Below are positions 48,792-61,800 of a stretch of 64,000 nucleotides of DNA, one piece after another. Position numbers and translations under genes: made by a program. Numbering within the stretch: position 1 is the stretch's first letter; each line of letters opens with the position of its first letter. Where the stretch lies: positions 23,056,952-23,120,951 of the forward strand of contig CM065308.1 in assembly GCA_033032175.1 (NCBI GenBank), given 5' to 3'. The notes below the pieces were generated by a model that saw nothing but the letters and a program-made list of their open reading frames with translations, was not told where the DNA came from and made no database searches. This DNA comes from Saturnia japonica (taxonomy: Eukaryota; Arthropoda; Insecta; Lepidoptera; Saturniidae).

Positions 48792-51373
48792 ATGAAGACC
48801 TTGGTGTTGATCGCCGCGCTCGCCTCTGTGGCAGTCGCTTTCGAGGAGCCGATGCGCTTCTACCACGAGACAGCGGGCATACAGGAAGCGGCGCGCATCA
48901 AGCAGGCGGAAGAGGCTCTGGACTTCGATGGAGGTAGAATCGCCGGCGGAAACGCCGCGGCACTCGGGGCTCACCCGCACATGGTAACACCTCTAAATTA
49001 ATTTTCAATTCATTCATTTGCAAATCGTTCTATGTACATTATTTGTTTTTATTAGTTAAGAGTTTGTACCTTTTACGATGGGTCTATTTCCACTGGAGCA
49101 GAATCCGAAGCGAAATATCGCTGCATTTACATACATACTTACAGTATTGAGTTCTATGTTTATTAAATAACGTAAATACCTATTTGTATAAAGTAAATAT
49201 AAAAACGCGCGGCAGAATCGATCGAATTGGCCTGCCATTTTTATATTTACTTTATACAAATTTGTACGTTAGGTAATTGCCATAGAACTTCATACACTAA
49301 CTACATTTAAAGTGCGAGTATATGTTGCGAAACGTTTCGCTTCGATTCTACGCCAGGTGGAATTAGATTTTTGTAGGATGAAATTCAACGAGACACGTCA
49401 TAACGATTAGGAATTATCCGATAATGGCATCAGCGTTACTGATGGTTCAATTTCTTACATTTATCGTAATTTTTACACTCTTGTGTAACACGGAAGTAAC
49501 TTTTGAAGATATTTACATTTTCAGATAGTTATTGAGATTTTTTATTACACTAAATCATAATTAACGAGAATCCTTACAATATGTGTATACAAATTGATAT
49601 GAAAACAATAATATTATGAGTATTATTTTACCGTATATACAACGTCGTTCATAAAGTACCTGTAGCGACATCTCTCGCCAAAACTGACATCCTACATCGC
49701 GATATAGAAATTAACCGAACAATTGAGTGATACAAGAACCCGACAACAATTGTTGGGCAGCTGCTCGCCAGACATAACACCCGTCTGGTCGGAGGATCCT
49801 CCCTTTTCTATGGCGGATGAGGAACTTTACACTCTGTTCTTCTCTTCCGCTAAATACCAAATAAATAATGTATTAAGCATTGAGGTGCTTATACATCTGA
49901 CAGCACAATACACCAACACTAATACGGAACCACTAACACTACCACACAACTAAAACTTTGCAACTTTTTTGTTATTTTTTTAAGTCCTACACGTGTATTG
50001 AACTGATTTTGATATAATTTATATTAGTATCGCTACCACTATAAATGCATAATTTATTAAACAAAGAAAAAAAACGAATTATCAAAATCAGTTCAACATA
50101 CACAGAAAAGGTAACAAAAAATTATTCAAGTGCCTTGAGAATCTTCTCCTTCATTGGAAGTCTATTAAGATATGCTTTTATTCTAAGAAGACGTATCGTT
50201 ACAAAAGAAGCATATGTGTAATTTTGCAGGGTATTAATCCTATTTTACGAACAAGAATCAAAGAGTATTCTGGAAATAAGATTAATAATGAATAATTATT
50301 CCTTACCTAGGTATAAATGACTCTATATTCACTTAAACAACTTTCAGGGTGGTTTGGTGATTACTCTGACGACTGGTGCTACTTCTGTGTGCGGATCCTC
50401 TCTGCTCAGCAACACGCGGCTGGTGACGGCAGCTCACTGCTGGTGGGACGGACGCGGCCAGGCGAGGCAGTTCACAGTCGTGCTCGGCTCTATCCGCCTG
50501 TTCTCCGGCGGCGTCAGGATCAACACTAACAACGTACAGATGCACGGCAGCTGGAACCCCTGGAACATTCAAAACGACGTCGCTATCATCGTGATCGGCT
50601 GGGTCGGATACACTAGTCAGTATTACTTGTGTCATTATACTTGATAATATATCTGATATACATAATATCTGATGATGTTGGCTCATTTCAGAAGAGCTTT
50701 TATCATTAATATTTTTCTTGTTTTCCAGACGCCATCAACCGCATCAACTTACCTCTTGGAACTCTGGCGAACAATCAGTTCGTTGGCACAACAGCAACAG
50801 CGGCAGGCTTCGGGAGAACAGGTGACAGTGCGTATTCCTTACAATTGTTTCAAGTATCTCTTTTTATAAGAATGGCTAATTCACATTACATCACTCTCTT
50901 TTACATCTTGTTTTCAGATGTGGGTATTGGCAACAATCAATTTTTGAGTCAAGTCAATCTGCCAGTTATTACGAATGCGGTGTGTGCTCAGTCCTTTGGA
51001 AATAGTATCGTCGCGTCCACCCTCTGTGTGAGCGGAGCGGGCGGCAGAAGCACTTGCCCAGGCGACTCCGGCGGTCCTCTCGCCATCACCAGCGGCGGAC
51101 AGCGTGTCCTGGTATGTAATTTGTTCGCTATATTATAAAAATATGTAGATACTTATAACTCTTCAGTTTATAACATTGGCAATTGAATATTTTCATGGTT
51201 TGGTCCTTTTTGTATTCGTCTAATTCAGTTTCCGATGTCTTGTAATGTAAATATTTTTTGTTCAATAGATCGGTATAACGTCATTCGGCTCTGCCCGAGG
51301 CTGCACGCTCGGCTTCCCGGCTGCCTTCGCGAGAGTCACCTCCTTCAACGCTTGGATCCAAGCCAGGATTTAA
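48792..51373 (+). CDS. Chymotrypsin-like serine protease, intact, five exons
   Basis: Exons 48792-48983, 50348-50615, 50729-50821, 50918-51111 and 51269-51373 join to 852 bp (283 aa plus stop); phases fit at every GT/AG junction. Signal peptide [16 protein letters not shown], then a propeptide to Arg49; cleavage before IAGG (residue 50) would activate the enzyme. Triad: His94 (TAAHCW), Asp141 (QNDVAI), Ser235 (GDSGGP). The residue at chymotrypsin position 189 is Ser ([10 protein letters not shown]), with Gly at 216 and Ala at 226, which points to chymotrypsin-type cleavage after large hydrophobic residues. The style matches secreted midgut chymotrypsins/collagenases of moths, where it would digest dietary protein. 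The start is fixed by the signal peptide and the TATA spacing. Confidence 0.93.
49080..49362. repeat. Foldback MITE in protease intron 1, copy 2
   Basis: Same palindrome as 39593-39874, with the complete inner arms (aaaacgcgcggcagaatcgatcg) where copy 1 lacks several bases. Confidence 0.72.
49990..50104. repeat. Short foldback element in protease intron 1, copy 2
   Basis: Inverted ends gtgtattgaactgattttgat and atcaaaatcagttcaacatac, as in copy 1. Confidence 0.65.
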
Positions 51374-51989
51374 ACATTCAAAATTCGGCAACATTAAATA
51401 TTACTTTGTATTAAAAATTAAAGAATAGTTATCTAAAATATTAAGTTATTTTCCTTTCTTTATTCATTACTGTCCAACACTTGTACACTTCAATAGTATT
51501 GATTACATTGATTAGTGTGTGTCAATCAAACCGTCTGTCTCTAGAGGAAGCTTCAAGAGAGATGACATCATCTAGGTTATATTGGTTGTTTTTATTAGCT
51601 AACTAGCTGTGGTGTTGATTCACTTATGGTTGGAAGTAAATGGACTCGTATAAAAAACCTGCTGTGCCCGCGGTTACGCTCGTGTGGGCTAGAGAATGCT
51701 GTCGATCGGGCACATGTGCGAATCCCCTGCCTCTAACCCAGCTCCCGGTTATTTTAAAGACAAAAATGCTAGCCATAAAGACAGCCCTACTCACCCGCAA
51801 CTTTTTCGTAGGTCTTTTTAAGATCTACAAATAGTACTACATTAATTTGATATATCTCTTATGGTTATATAGCCATATTAATATCAGCTTAAACCATTTA
51901 AGCGTCCCAAAATCGTCGTTTTTCCGAATTGATTTTTATTTACGCCGCATCCTAATTCTTTTTCTAAAATAAAAGTATAATAAGTAAAA
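51374..51989. other. Downstream flank of protease copy 2 with SINE/RTE-like piece
   Basis: Equivalent of 41865-42482: protease 3' UTR, then a SINE/RTE-like piece at about 51590-51840 (ctgctgtgcccgcggttacg). No gene. Confidence 0.55.
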
Positions 51990-52479
51990 TATAGGCTTAT
52001 ACCTTATAACACAAGCTAAGACCAATAGGAGCGGAGCATCAACACAAAATGTTGCATAAACGGGGACAATTTATTGCTTTTGAGAGCTTCTATTGCGTGC
52101 GCTGCGTAAATGCTTACAGTTACGCAACAATCATGTGTGATGGCATTATTTCTCTTAAAAAGTTCTAATGAAAAATCTACTATATCATTTGGCTGTCTTT
52201 TATAGTTGACTCAATATAACCTTTTTTATGGTAATAAAATTTGTTCTAAAATAATGCGAAGGTGTTTCTATAAATATTGTATTAATCCTTATTAAAATAA
52301 ATACAATATTTATCACAAGTATTTAATTTTGAACAAAATTGTCCTTGACATCAATTGATTTCAATCAGATTTTCAGCTCCTTATTATATTTTAAATATAT
52401 CCTCATTATATATTATATCTCCTTAATATGTATTATAGGCGCCTACGACCCACTCTTTTGTAACAAATATAAAAGTGAC

Positions 52480-52960
52480 ATTTTTATCTCCCAATAAGAC
52501 GGCTTTGCTACAACCTATGGACTTAGGAACAATCTAGGCCTCCAAGCTCTATTAGATCAGACGAACCTTCAAAATCATGTTGGGTAATATGGAATACGAT
52601 ATTCATATCAGGATATGAATGCTATGGAATGCTGGAAAAAAATTAACATAACAAAATGCATCGTAAACATAAAAGAATCATTGAAAGAACTGAAGCCATA
52701 CACATGAAATCATACTGGAAAAAACTGTGGCCGCTCTAACTGCGGAAAGTGACGAGAATCTGTTAAATTCAAACTTTGACTGCAAAAATAGCCGAAATTG
52801 CGAATGGAATAGGACGAGATGGGTTCGAACAGATAGAATCAGTTGACATTCAGAAGTTGCTTGAATCGCAAGATGAAGATTTGACTGAAACCGACTTGAA
52901 GGAAATGTTAAATTCACAGCCCATTGAAGAAGTGGCTGCAACAAGCACGGGAAACATGAT
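52480..52960 (+). pseudogene. Tigger/pogo-type transposase C-terminal fragment, copy 2
   Basis: Identical in content to 42971-43440, with the same stops and the open tail from 52776. The shared lesions show the element was already dead when the segment duplicated. Confidence 0.77.
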
Positions 52961-53312
52961 ATTTAATTTGAAAAATATTAGCGAAGGCTTGGTTTTGGTT
53001 AACCTAAAGATAATAATTAATCAATATGGTCAAAACTTCAATTTAATTTTTTTTTTATAATAATATACTTGTTTTTTATTTTGTCACCTAGGGACGTATC
53101 CGCTATAGTCCCATATAAATTACCATTTCATATTCACGGTTTATGTATTCGCGGCATATTTACGTAACATATACCCCGCTAATAAATATTATACATACTA
53201 TATTTTTATTTAATATTAAATTAAATACCAACTCATTATTTAATTACAAATAACGATATTTGTGGGTGATATTTACGGGCGATTGAAGTGACATGTTGTG
53301 GTTTTTATTTTT

Positions 53313-53815
53313 AACTAGCTGGTACCCGCGACTTCGTCTGCGTATTATTAGATATACACAGGCTGATCTCGGAATACGACAAACCAAAAAAAATCACGGT
53401 TTTTGCATAATTGAGTAACAAACAGAAACTTTACATTATTACATTTGTAAGATAACACTGGTTAAACTATGACTTTTACTGGGATAAAAAATACCCTATG
53501 TGTTATTCCAGGTCAAAGACTATCTGTGTGCCAAATTTCATTGAGATCTGTTTAGCCGTTTTAGCGTGATTGAGTAACAAACATCCAAACATAAACACTT
53601 TCACATTTAATATACTAAGTAGGACTAGCCGCGCAATTTCGTCTGCGGCACATAAGAGACAGAGCAAGGGTTAGAAAGAGTACCCACTCTTTCTACACCC
53701 GTAGGCACCTATAATACAAGTCTAAAGGAGCTCAAATTTTCTTTCATTTACTGCGGAGTTATTTTAGAACTATGATATTGATAAGATAGACTAAGATATT
53801 GTTACACCCGTGGGT
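53313..53815 (+). repeat. SINE/RTE-like repeats, copy 2
   Basis: Equivalent of 43806-44300: first head at 53313, second head (actagccgcgcaatttcgtc) at about 53625. Confidence 0.68.
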
Positions 53816-54096
53816 ATTAAAAATGCCGATGTTTGCCGTGAAGAAGATTTATTTGAATTCCACACATTTACGAATTACACGAACTCACAAAACTTATTTA
53901 TTACACTGTGGTTTCACTTCTTTTATCGCTCATTGTTATCGCTTTGTAAATCAAAACTGAACTGCCTCGGGGCCGCGCCTGAGTCGCTTAAATACCAACA
54001 CTAAATGATCACAGAAAAATCGTGAATCGCCTCTAACTTTCTCGACGTTTAGTTTCTATGCCTACTCGATGACGTAATTGAGGCCCTAAGCCCTAT

Positions 54097-54134
54097 ACAT
54101 GTTTGTGTAAACTGCGATGTTTACACAAACATGT
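54097..54134. repeat. Perfect 16-bp hairpin, copy 2
   Basis: Same arms and loop as 44587-44624. Confidence 0.85.
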
Positions 54135-55358
54135 ACCGCAGTTGTTTACGACGCGAACATTATTTCGAAGTTCTGAGAAGTTTGTAGTTGCTTCGAGATA
54201 TTTCGGGAACAGGATTTTCTTTATCTTTTTAATCGGGTTGTAACAGGTCGTAACAATATTTATTGAATTAATTGATGTCAAGGACAATTTTATTTAAGAT
54301 TAAATACTTGTGATGAATATTGTATTTATTTCAATAAGATATAATACCTTGTTTATAGAAACTTCTTTGCAAATAATGCATTATTTTAGAACAAATTTTA
54401 TTACCATAAAAAAGGTTATATTGAGTAAACATTAAATGATAGCCATATCATCACACCATGATATTCTGTCGCGGACCATTTTTTTAGATCTAAAGAGAAA
54501 CAATTTCATCACACAGTACTGTTACGTAATTTTAACCATTCACGCAGCGAATGTCGTGGTAGCTCTCAAAAGGAATAAATTTCCCTCGTATTTGCAACAT
54601 TTTTCATTGTTGCTCCGCTCCTATTAGTCGTAGCGTGATGTTATATAACCTATAGCTTTCCTCGATAAATGTGCTACCCAACGCTAGAACACTTTTTCCA
54701 TTCGAACCAGTATCTTCTGAGATTAGCATGTTCAACCAAACAAACAAACTCTTCAGCTTTATAATATTAGTTTAAATTGAATCACAATTGCAACCTAACC
54801 TAACCAATTCCATTACTTTATAAACTTATTAAAATCTACTTGTTACATTACCAATTTTAGTCTTCGTTCACAATCTACCGACACTTAGAACATCAGATTA
54901 CTAATAAATGACAACACGCTTTTATTTTTTTCTCAGCTTATTCTTTATTTAATAAAAGATGGCTTATATTCATGACGCTAATTTATTTCATTCTCATTAC
55001 TTAAAATTTTTAATTGAAAATATTATAATGAAAACCCGTCTAAAATACACACATCAAAAAAGTCTAAGCAACATGCGTGATATTACAAATTTTTCCATTT
55101 ATATAAATTAATTTCTAAATATTTACTCAAACAAAGTGCGTAGGTAAGTAAACTTTTTTGTTATTGATGATATACTGGCTGGTTGTAAAAAAAAAAATTT
55201 GATTATGTTTTGTTTTTTCATAAAATTCAAATGACTGCGAATTTGTTTCAATTTAAGTGTGTTTTTTTAATTGCTACATTTAGTCTTGATTTTATAATTT
55301 TACCAACCATTTAAATAAAGTTAGCGACAAAATTGAATTATTAGATATTCTTTACGTC

Positions 55359-56381
55359 ATGAAGCGACGTCATTTGATGGCAGATGAAATGCAAAGAGCT
55401 GTAGGGATGTTGCAAGCGGAAAGTAATCAATCTCAGGTATCTCGACATTTTGGCATTCATAGAAGTGTTATTTGTCGTCTTTGGCAGCGCTACAATAATA
55501 CAGTAGAACCCGCTGAACAGCATCCAGGCCGTAAAAGGAGTACAACCACTCGGCAAGACCGGTACATACAACTGACTGCAAGACGCCAGCCGATGTTAAC
55601 CGCTCGAGAGATAAGTTTGAGGCTACAAATTTTAAGTGGCGTTGATGTATGTCCTCAAACTATGCGAAATCGACTGCATGAGTACGGCCTACGAGCTTGA
55701 CACCCAATCAGGTGCCCACCGATACGTCACGGGAATCGCGCTCGTCGATATGAATGGTGTAGAGAACGCATAACATGGACCCAGGAACAATGGGATAAAA
55801 TTATGTTTTCCGATGAGTCGCGATTCGGATTTAAGCCTGATACAAGAAGGGTGCGAGTGTATCGTCGGCCCGGAAATACTGAAAGGCTCAGGTGCGTTCA
55901 AGAAGTTCATCCATACAGCGGCTCAACAGTTATGTTATGGGCGGGTATTATGAAGAACAGGCGAACTGAGCTCGTTTTTGTAAATGGAAACATGAATGTT
56001 GAAAATTACATTGAGGATATTCTCAGACCTTATGTCTACCCATTTACACAAATCTTTGGCTCCGATTTTAGGTTAATGCATGACAATGCGCGTTCACATA
56101 CAGCTCGGCGAACCAGTGAATACTTTGCAACGGAGAACATCCGGGTATTGCCCTGACCTGCACAATCGCCAGATCTCAACCCCATCGAGCACGCATGGGA
56201 TATGCTTTAGAGACGTGTTTTGAAGGACTTGGACGGAGCGACAACAACCCAACAGCTGAAGGATTTGCTACAATTCCATTGGGAGCGAATACCGCAAGAT
56301 GACATAAACAGTCTCATTAATTCAATGAATAATCGTTGCCGACAAGTTCTGAATAGCAGAGGAGCCCATACTTTGTATTAA
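55359..56381 (+). pseudogene. Tc1-like transposase, three in-frame stops, copy 2
   Basis: Same 340-codon frame and the same stops as copy 1, at 55698, 56154 and 56208. It differs from copy 1 at only a few sites, such as ttacacaa for ttgcacaa and gatttt for gaattt (Ala to Thr and Glu to Asp). DD34E residues are retained. Confidence 0.92.
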
Positions 56382-56409
56382 ATTGTTCTATTCTTTCATA
56401 ATAAATACA

Positions 56410-56576
56410 TGTCAAGGACATAAATTAGTTTCAAGTGGCAACACTTATTTTTACTTAATATATGTTGGCAACTCTGCGACGATCTCTTACTTCTATGGTT
56501 GCGTGGTGTGTGCACGTAAATCGGTAAATCTAATAAAAGTGTACAATTACAAGGCCTTTCTCTTCTGACTTTTACA
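56410..56576 (+). repeat. 5' LTR of BEL B
   Basis: 167 bp, tgtcaaggac...gacttttaca; contains aataaaagtg as a probable poly(A) signal and no obvious TATA box. Matches 62337-62503. Confidence 0.94.
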
Positions 56577-56577
56577 T

Positions 56578-56594
56578 TGGTGCCGAAACTTCAG
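56578..56594 (+). other. tRNA primer binding site of BEL B
   Basis: tggtgccgaaacttcag starts one base after the LTR; shares TGGTGCCGAAA with the site of BEL A. Confidence 0.72.
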
Positions 56595-56831
56595 TCTAAA
56601 TAATCCACGAAAAAGAAGCTATTTTTAGTAAGATTGAAAATTTTACATTGGCGTGCAACGTCCGCCATTTTGCATATCCGTGTACCTCCAAGCTCGCCAC
56701 GCATCGGGAACCTGGCTTTTTACTGCTTGCTGCTATAATTGTGCTTGCATGTGGTTTTATAACGCGCACAATAACATATACGGTGGAACAAATAACCTCA
56801 ATAATACAGATCATCAAGAAATCACTGCAAT

Positions 56832-58837
56832 ATGGAGATGGAACGCAAAAAAATTGTGGCGGCTCGAGGTCAGTGTAAAGCCTTTATTACACGATTACAA
56901 AAGTATATGGCAGGTGATGTGGAAAAATTCACCGTAGAAGACTTCCAGGTCAGAAGAGAGGCATTATTACAAAATTATACAAAATATCAAGAATTACAAT
57001 TAGATTTACAATGTCTTGATGGCAGCGTAGACGAAGATGATGGCAACGTCGACCAAGATGATGGCAGCGTTGACGAAGATGATGACATCGAGGCCAAATA
57101 TTTACAGCTCCTTGCTGCGTTAGAACGTCGCATTCATAACTCCAACCGAAGAACAGTGTCAAGTGAATCATCGTTGTGTCATAATACAAACCTACCAGTG
57201 TTAGATATACCTTACTTCGATGGTAAGGATGTAATAAATTTTAAAACATTTTTAGAATTGTTTACAGCAGTGATTCATAACAATCAAAAATTAGATTCCA
57301 TACAAAAGCTATGTTTTTTGAAGAAGTATCTCAGAAGAAGAAGAAGAAGAAGGGAGAGCCTCTTCAAATCATAGATAGTTTGCCCATCATTGGTAAGTCA
57401 TATGAGTCAGCATTAGAGCTTTTAAATATTAGATATAACAACCCAGCCATATCAATAAGTACTCATGTAAATCATATAATAGACTTGCCAATATTACAGC
57501 GAAGCACTGCTATACAAATAAGAAACTTTGTTGCTAGTGTCAGGCAACATATTACATCATTAAATAATCTTGATCAACCCGTGTCACAGTGGGATTCCAT
57601 ACTTTCATGTATTTTGATTAGAAAGGTTGATTCATTAAGTGTCAGATTGTTTCATTCAGATAGAGATACCACAACTGTTATTAAGGTTGATGAGTTGCTG
57701 AGCTTTTTAGACAAGCGTGCCGCTTCATTAGAAGCCAGCCCTCCTTTGAATGATAAATCTTACAATAAAGTAAAATCAACTGTTAATTTTGTGACTACAC
57801 ACAAAGAAAATATAAATAAACAATGTACAATGTGTTCTCAAGGCCATAAATTATATAAATGTCCTAAATTCAATGCTCAGTCACCTCAAGAAAGAATTAA
57901 ATTTGTTACAAAACATAAGCTATGTAAAATGTGTCTTAGTTTTCATACACAAATATGTAGATATAAGTTTAAATGTTCTATTTGTAATTCCAGCACACAT
58001 AATGCGTTATTGCATCAGGCAGAAGAACAACAGTCTGAACCGAGAGCACATGTGGATGATCATAGTAAACAAGTAAATTTACACAGTATTTCTCAGCCAA
58101 TCCTTTCTAAAAGTATTTTATTACCTACAGCTAAGATCTCAGTTATTGGAATTAGTAATAAAAAATATGTAGTTAGGGCTCTACTGGACAGTGGAAGCCA
58201 AATATCATTTTGTACTACAGCATTAGCAAAACAGTTAGGACTACCACTAATTAATTATAATAAAAATATTTCAACTTTAGGTAGTATTCACAATACTTTC
58301 ATTAATAAAGGTGTTAATTTGTGCATTGAATCTTTGGTTACAGATTTTATATTAAACATCAATTGTTCAATTATAAATAAAATTACATCCAAGCTGCCAC
58401 AAACACAGATTGATTTGAGTGGTTTTATAATTCCAAATCATGTTTCATTAGCTGATCATGATTTTCATATTCCAGGAGATGTGTCACTGCTGCTCGGCAG
58501 TGACATATTCTTCAAGGTCATACTGGATGGTAAGATTGAAGGTGGCCCCGCAGACCCAATCCTATTGAACACTCAGCTAGGATACATTGTCTCATCTACA
58601 GGCATGTCAACTTACAATACATCCATCGCTATGCATACAGTACTCGATCCTGAACTTGATCATTGTATCGGTCGATTTTGGGAGGCCGAAAAGGTACCAG
58701 ATATTTATCATGAGTCGCTGCCAGAGAACGAGTATAGTGAAAAGGTATTTCAAGATAGCATTTCATTACAAAATAATACATTACAGGTCAAATATCCACT
58801 CAAGGTTAAATTACAGGACATTGACCCTTCCAATTAA
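56832..58837 (+). pseudogene. BEL B gag and protease, one frame change at an AAG microsatellite
   Basis: 56832-57374 is the Gag N-terminus (180 codons) with a three-fold acidic repeat (24-bp units, 57018-57089, pattern DGSVDEDDGNVDQD). The frame is lost in agaagaagaag... at 57333-57352, which inserts extra Arg codons; 57311-58837 carries on with IIDSLPIIGKSYESALELL (Gag), the knuckles CTMCSQGHKLYKC and CKMCLSFHTQIC, and the protease box LLDSGSQISF (Asp at residue 293 of that frame). A single TAA at 58835 then separates it from pol, which is in the same frame. Gag assembles particles and the protease processes the polyprotein. The two lesions are recent. Confidence 0.88.
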
Positions 58838-61800
58838 TTTACAATTGCTTTACAAAGATTATACAATTTAGAAAAAAGATTTACAAAGGATCCTTCCTAT
58901 TACACATTATACAAACAATTTATACATGAATACATTAATTTAGGACATGCAAGGATAATTAATTTAAAACTTTGTGACCCTATAGATAAACCATTATTTT
59001 TTCTACCACATCATGGAGTGTTTAGACCTGAGAAACAAACGAATAAACTCAGAGTTGTATTTGATGGCAGCGCAAAGACCAAAAATGGTCTAAGCCTGAA
59101 TGATTTTATGTGCAACGGATCTGTTATTCAGAATCCTCTATTTGATATTCTTCTTTTATTTCGTACATACAAATACACAATACAATGTGACATTCGTCAC
59201 ATGTATAGATTAATAAAAATTTATCCTGAACATAGGTGTTTGCAAAATATTTTATGGCGTGAAGATAATGTCATGAATGTTTTACAGTTACAAACAGTAA
59301 CCTACGGGTTAACTAGTTCTTCCTTCTTAGCTACTAGATGTCTTACTGAGCTAGCTAAGAGATACACAAATGATTATCCATTGGCAAGTGCTGCATTGCT
59401 GAATAACTCTTACATTGATGACATCCAGTGCGGTCACAGTACTTTCCAAGGTGCAATGCAGCTCAAAAGTGAACTTATTTCTCTTTTACAACTGGCTAAT
59501 TTTAATTTACACAAGTGGGTTTCTAACAAACCAGAGTTGTTAATGGATATTCCAAAGGATAAGTTAGGTTTCAACCACAAAGATCTGGATCATAACAAGT
59601 CTATACACAAAATACTAGGCATATCATACGACGCACGTGACGATGTATTCCGACTGAGTGGGCAAGCAATAACACCTGCCAAAATCCCAACCAAGAGAAG
59701 CATACTCAGTTCTATAAGTAGGTTGTTCGATCCGATGGGTCTAGCTGGCCCTATAGTCATGAAGGCTAAACTATTTTTACAAGAGTTGTGGTTAAGTAAA
59801 TTAGATTGGGATACCCCTTTGCCCGTTCATTTGGTAAAGTTTTGGAGTAAATTTTATAAAAACATTGTCACCATGCCCGAAATTATCATTCCACGTTATG
59901 TGCAACTTACAGAGGCAAGTGATATTAGCTTAGTTGGTTATTGTGATGCGTCATCAAGTGGATATGGCTGTTGCATTTATATAAGGTTAAAAATTAATTG
60001 TAAATTCATTACATACCTGCTATGTTCTCGGTCCAGATTGAATGGTATCAATTCTAAGCTAACAATTCCTAAGTTAGAATTAAATGGTGCATTACTGTTA
60101 TCAAAACTAATTTTTCATGTGTCTAAAGTTTTAAATATACAAAGTATATACTTATTTTGTGATTCAAAAATTGTACTTGGATGGTTAGAGGCAGCACCTG
60201 TAAAGCTCCCTGCTTACATAGGAAACCGTGTCAGAGAGATAAAAAAGTTGTGTCAAAATTCATCTTGGTATTTTACACCTGGAATATTCAATCCAGCAGA
60301 TATTTTGTCTAGAGGATCTGATCCTGTAGATATTTTTGATAATTCACTATGGAAGCATGGACCTGACTATTTAGTAGATTGTAAAAATTTTAACTTTTAT
60401 TTAAGTAATATAGAAAAACCTTTCATAACTTACAATGTACTTGACAACCTTCAATGTAATACAGTTTTGAACAATGAATCTATTCACCCTGTTTTTGAGA
60501 ATTTTTCAAGTTTGTTTATGACTATACGTGTAATAGCTTATGTTTTAAAATTCATTAAAAAATGTAAAAAATTACAAATAAATTGTAAAAAAATCTCTGT
60601 TGGAGAGTATAGAGAAGCATTGAATACCATTATTCGAGGAATTCAGCATTACTACTTTGCAGAAGAAATAAAATGTATTTTAGTGAACAAAGATATTAAA
60701 ACTTCTCTGAAATCTTTACATCCATTTATAGATATTAAAGGTCTCTGTCGTGTTGGAGGCAGGTTACACAATGCTGACGTAGATTATTCAAAGAAGTTTC
60801 CTGTTATTTTGCCAAAACATTGTCATATAACCAAACTGATTATCAGGCAAGAGCATTTGTCAACCATGCATGGTGGTTTAAAACTTGTATTGAGTAGTCT
60901 GTCTCAAAAATATTTTATTATAAACTCTGTGAGAGAAATTAAAAGTGTAATACATAAATGCATAATTTGTTGTAGATATAAAGCAGAGACTTCTAAACAA
61001 CTAATGGGTTCTCTACCTTCAGCCCGAGTAAACCCTGCCCGGGTCTTTGAAAGGGTGGGCATGGACTATTGTGGACCCTTTATTATTAGGCAGTCCTCTA
61101 AGCGTAGGAGCATTACAACTAAAGGGTACGTTGCCCTATTTGTTTGCTTCGCCTCCAAGGCTGTTCACCTTGAAGTCGTATCTGACATGTCAACTGACAC
61201 TTTCTTAGCAGCATTCAAAAGATTTATATCTCGCAGAGGAATACCATCAGAAGTTTATTGTGACAATGCCACCACTTTTAAAGGTGCTAACAATCAGCTT
61301 AATGATTTGTATAAATTACATAGTAGCAGGGAATTTCAAGATATAGTTCATAATTACAGTTTGCAAAAGGAGATTAAATTTCATTTCATACCAAAATATA
61401 GTCCAAATCACGGTGGCCTTTGGGAGGCAAGCGTGAAATCGGCTAAATTTCATTTAAAAAGAATATCTACATTTAAAATTTTTACATATGAACAATTTAG
61501 TACTATTATGATAGAAATAGAGGGTATTTTAAATTCACGTCCAATTTTTGCACTTACATTCCAAGATTCTAATGACTTTTCAACTTTAACACCGGGTCAT
61601 TTTTTAATTGGCTGTCCTTTAACTGCAATTCCTCAGTCAGATCTTACTGAAATACCAACTAGCAGGCTACGCTTTTGGAGGTGTTGTGAACAAGTAAGGC
61701 AATGTTTTTGGAAGGTCTGGTCAAGGGATTATTTATCCACACTCAATCAAAGAACTAAGTGGATGAAGGACATGCCTAATATCAAGGAAGGTACTGTTGT

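Larger units (their letters stand above)
51990..54654. mobile_element. Pogo/Tigger-like element with long inverted repeats, copy 2
   Basis: Same structure as 42483-45140, with TATAGG and CCTATA ends and arms of about 350 bp. Copy 2 is a few bases longer because copy 1 has small deletions (for example ccctcgtattt here, cctcgtattt there). Confidence 0.75.
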
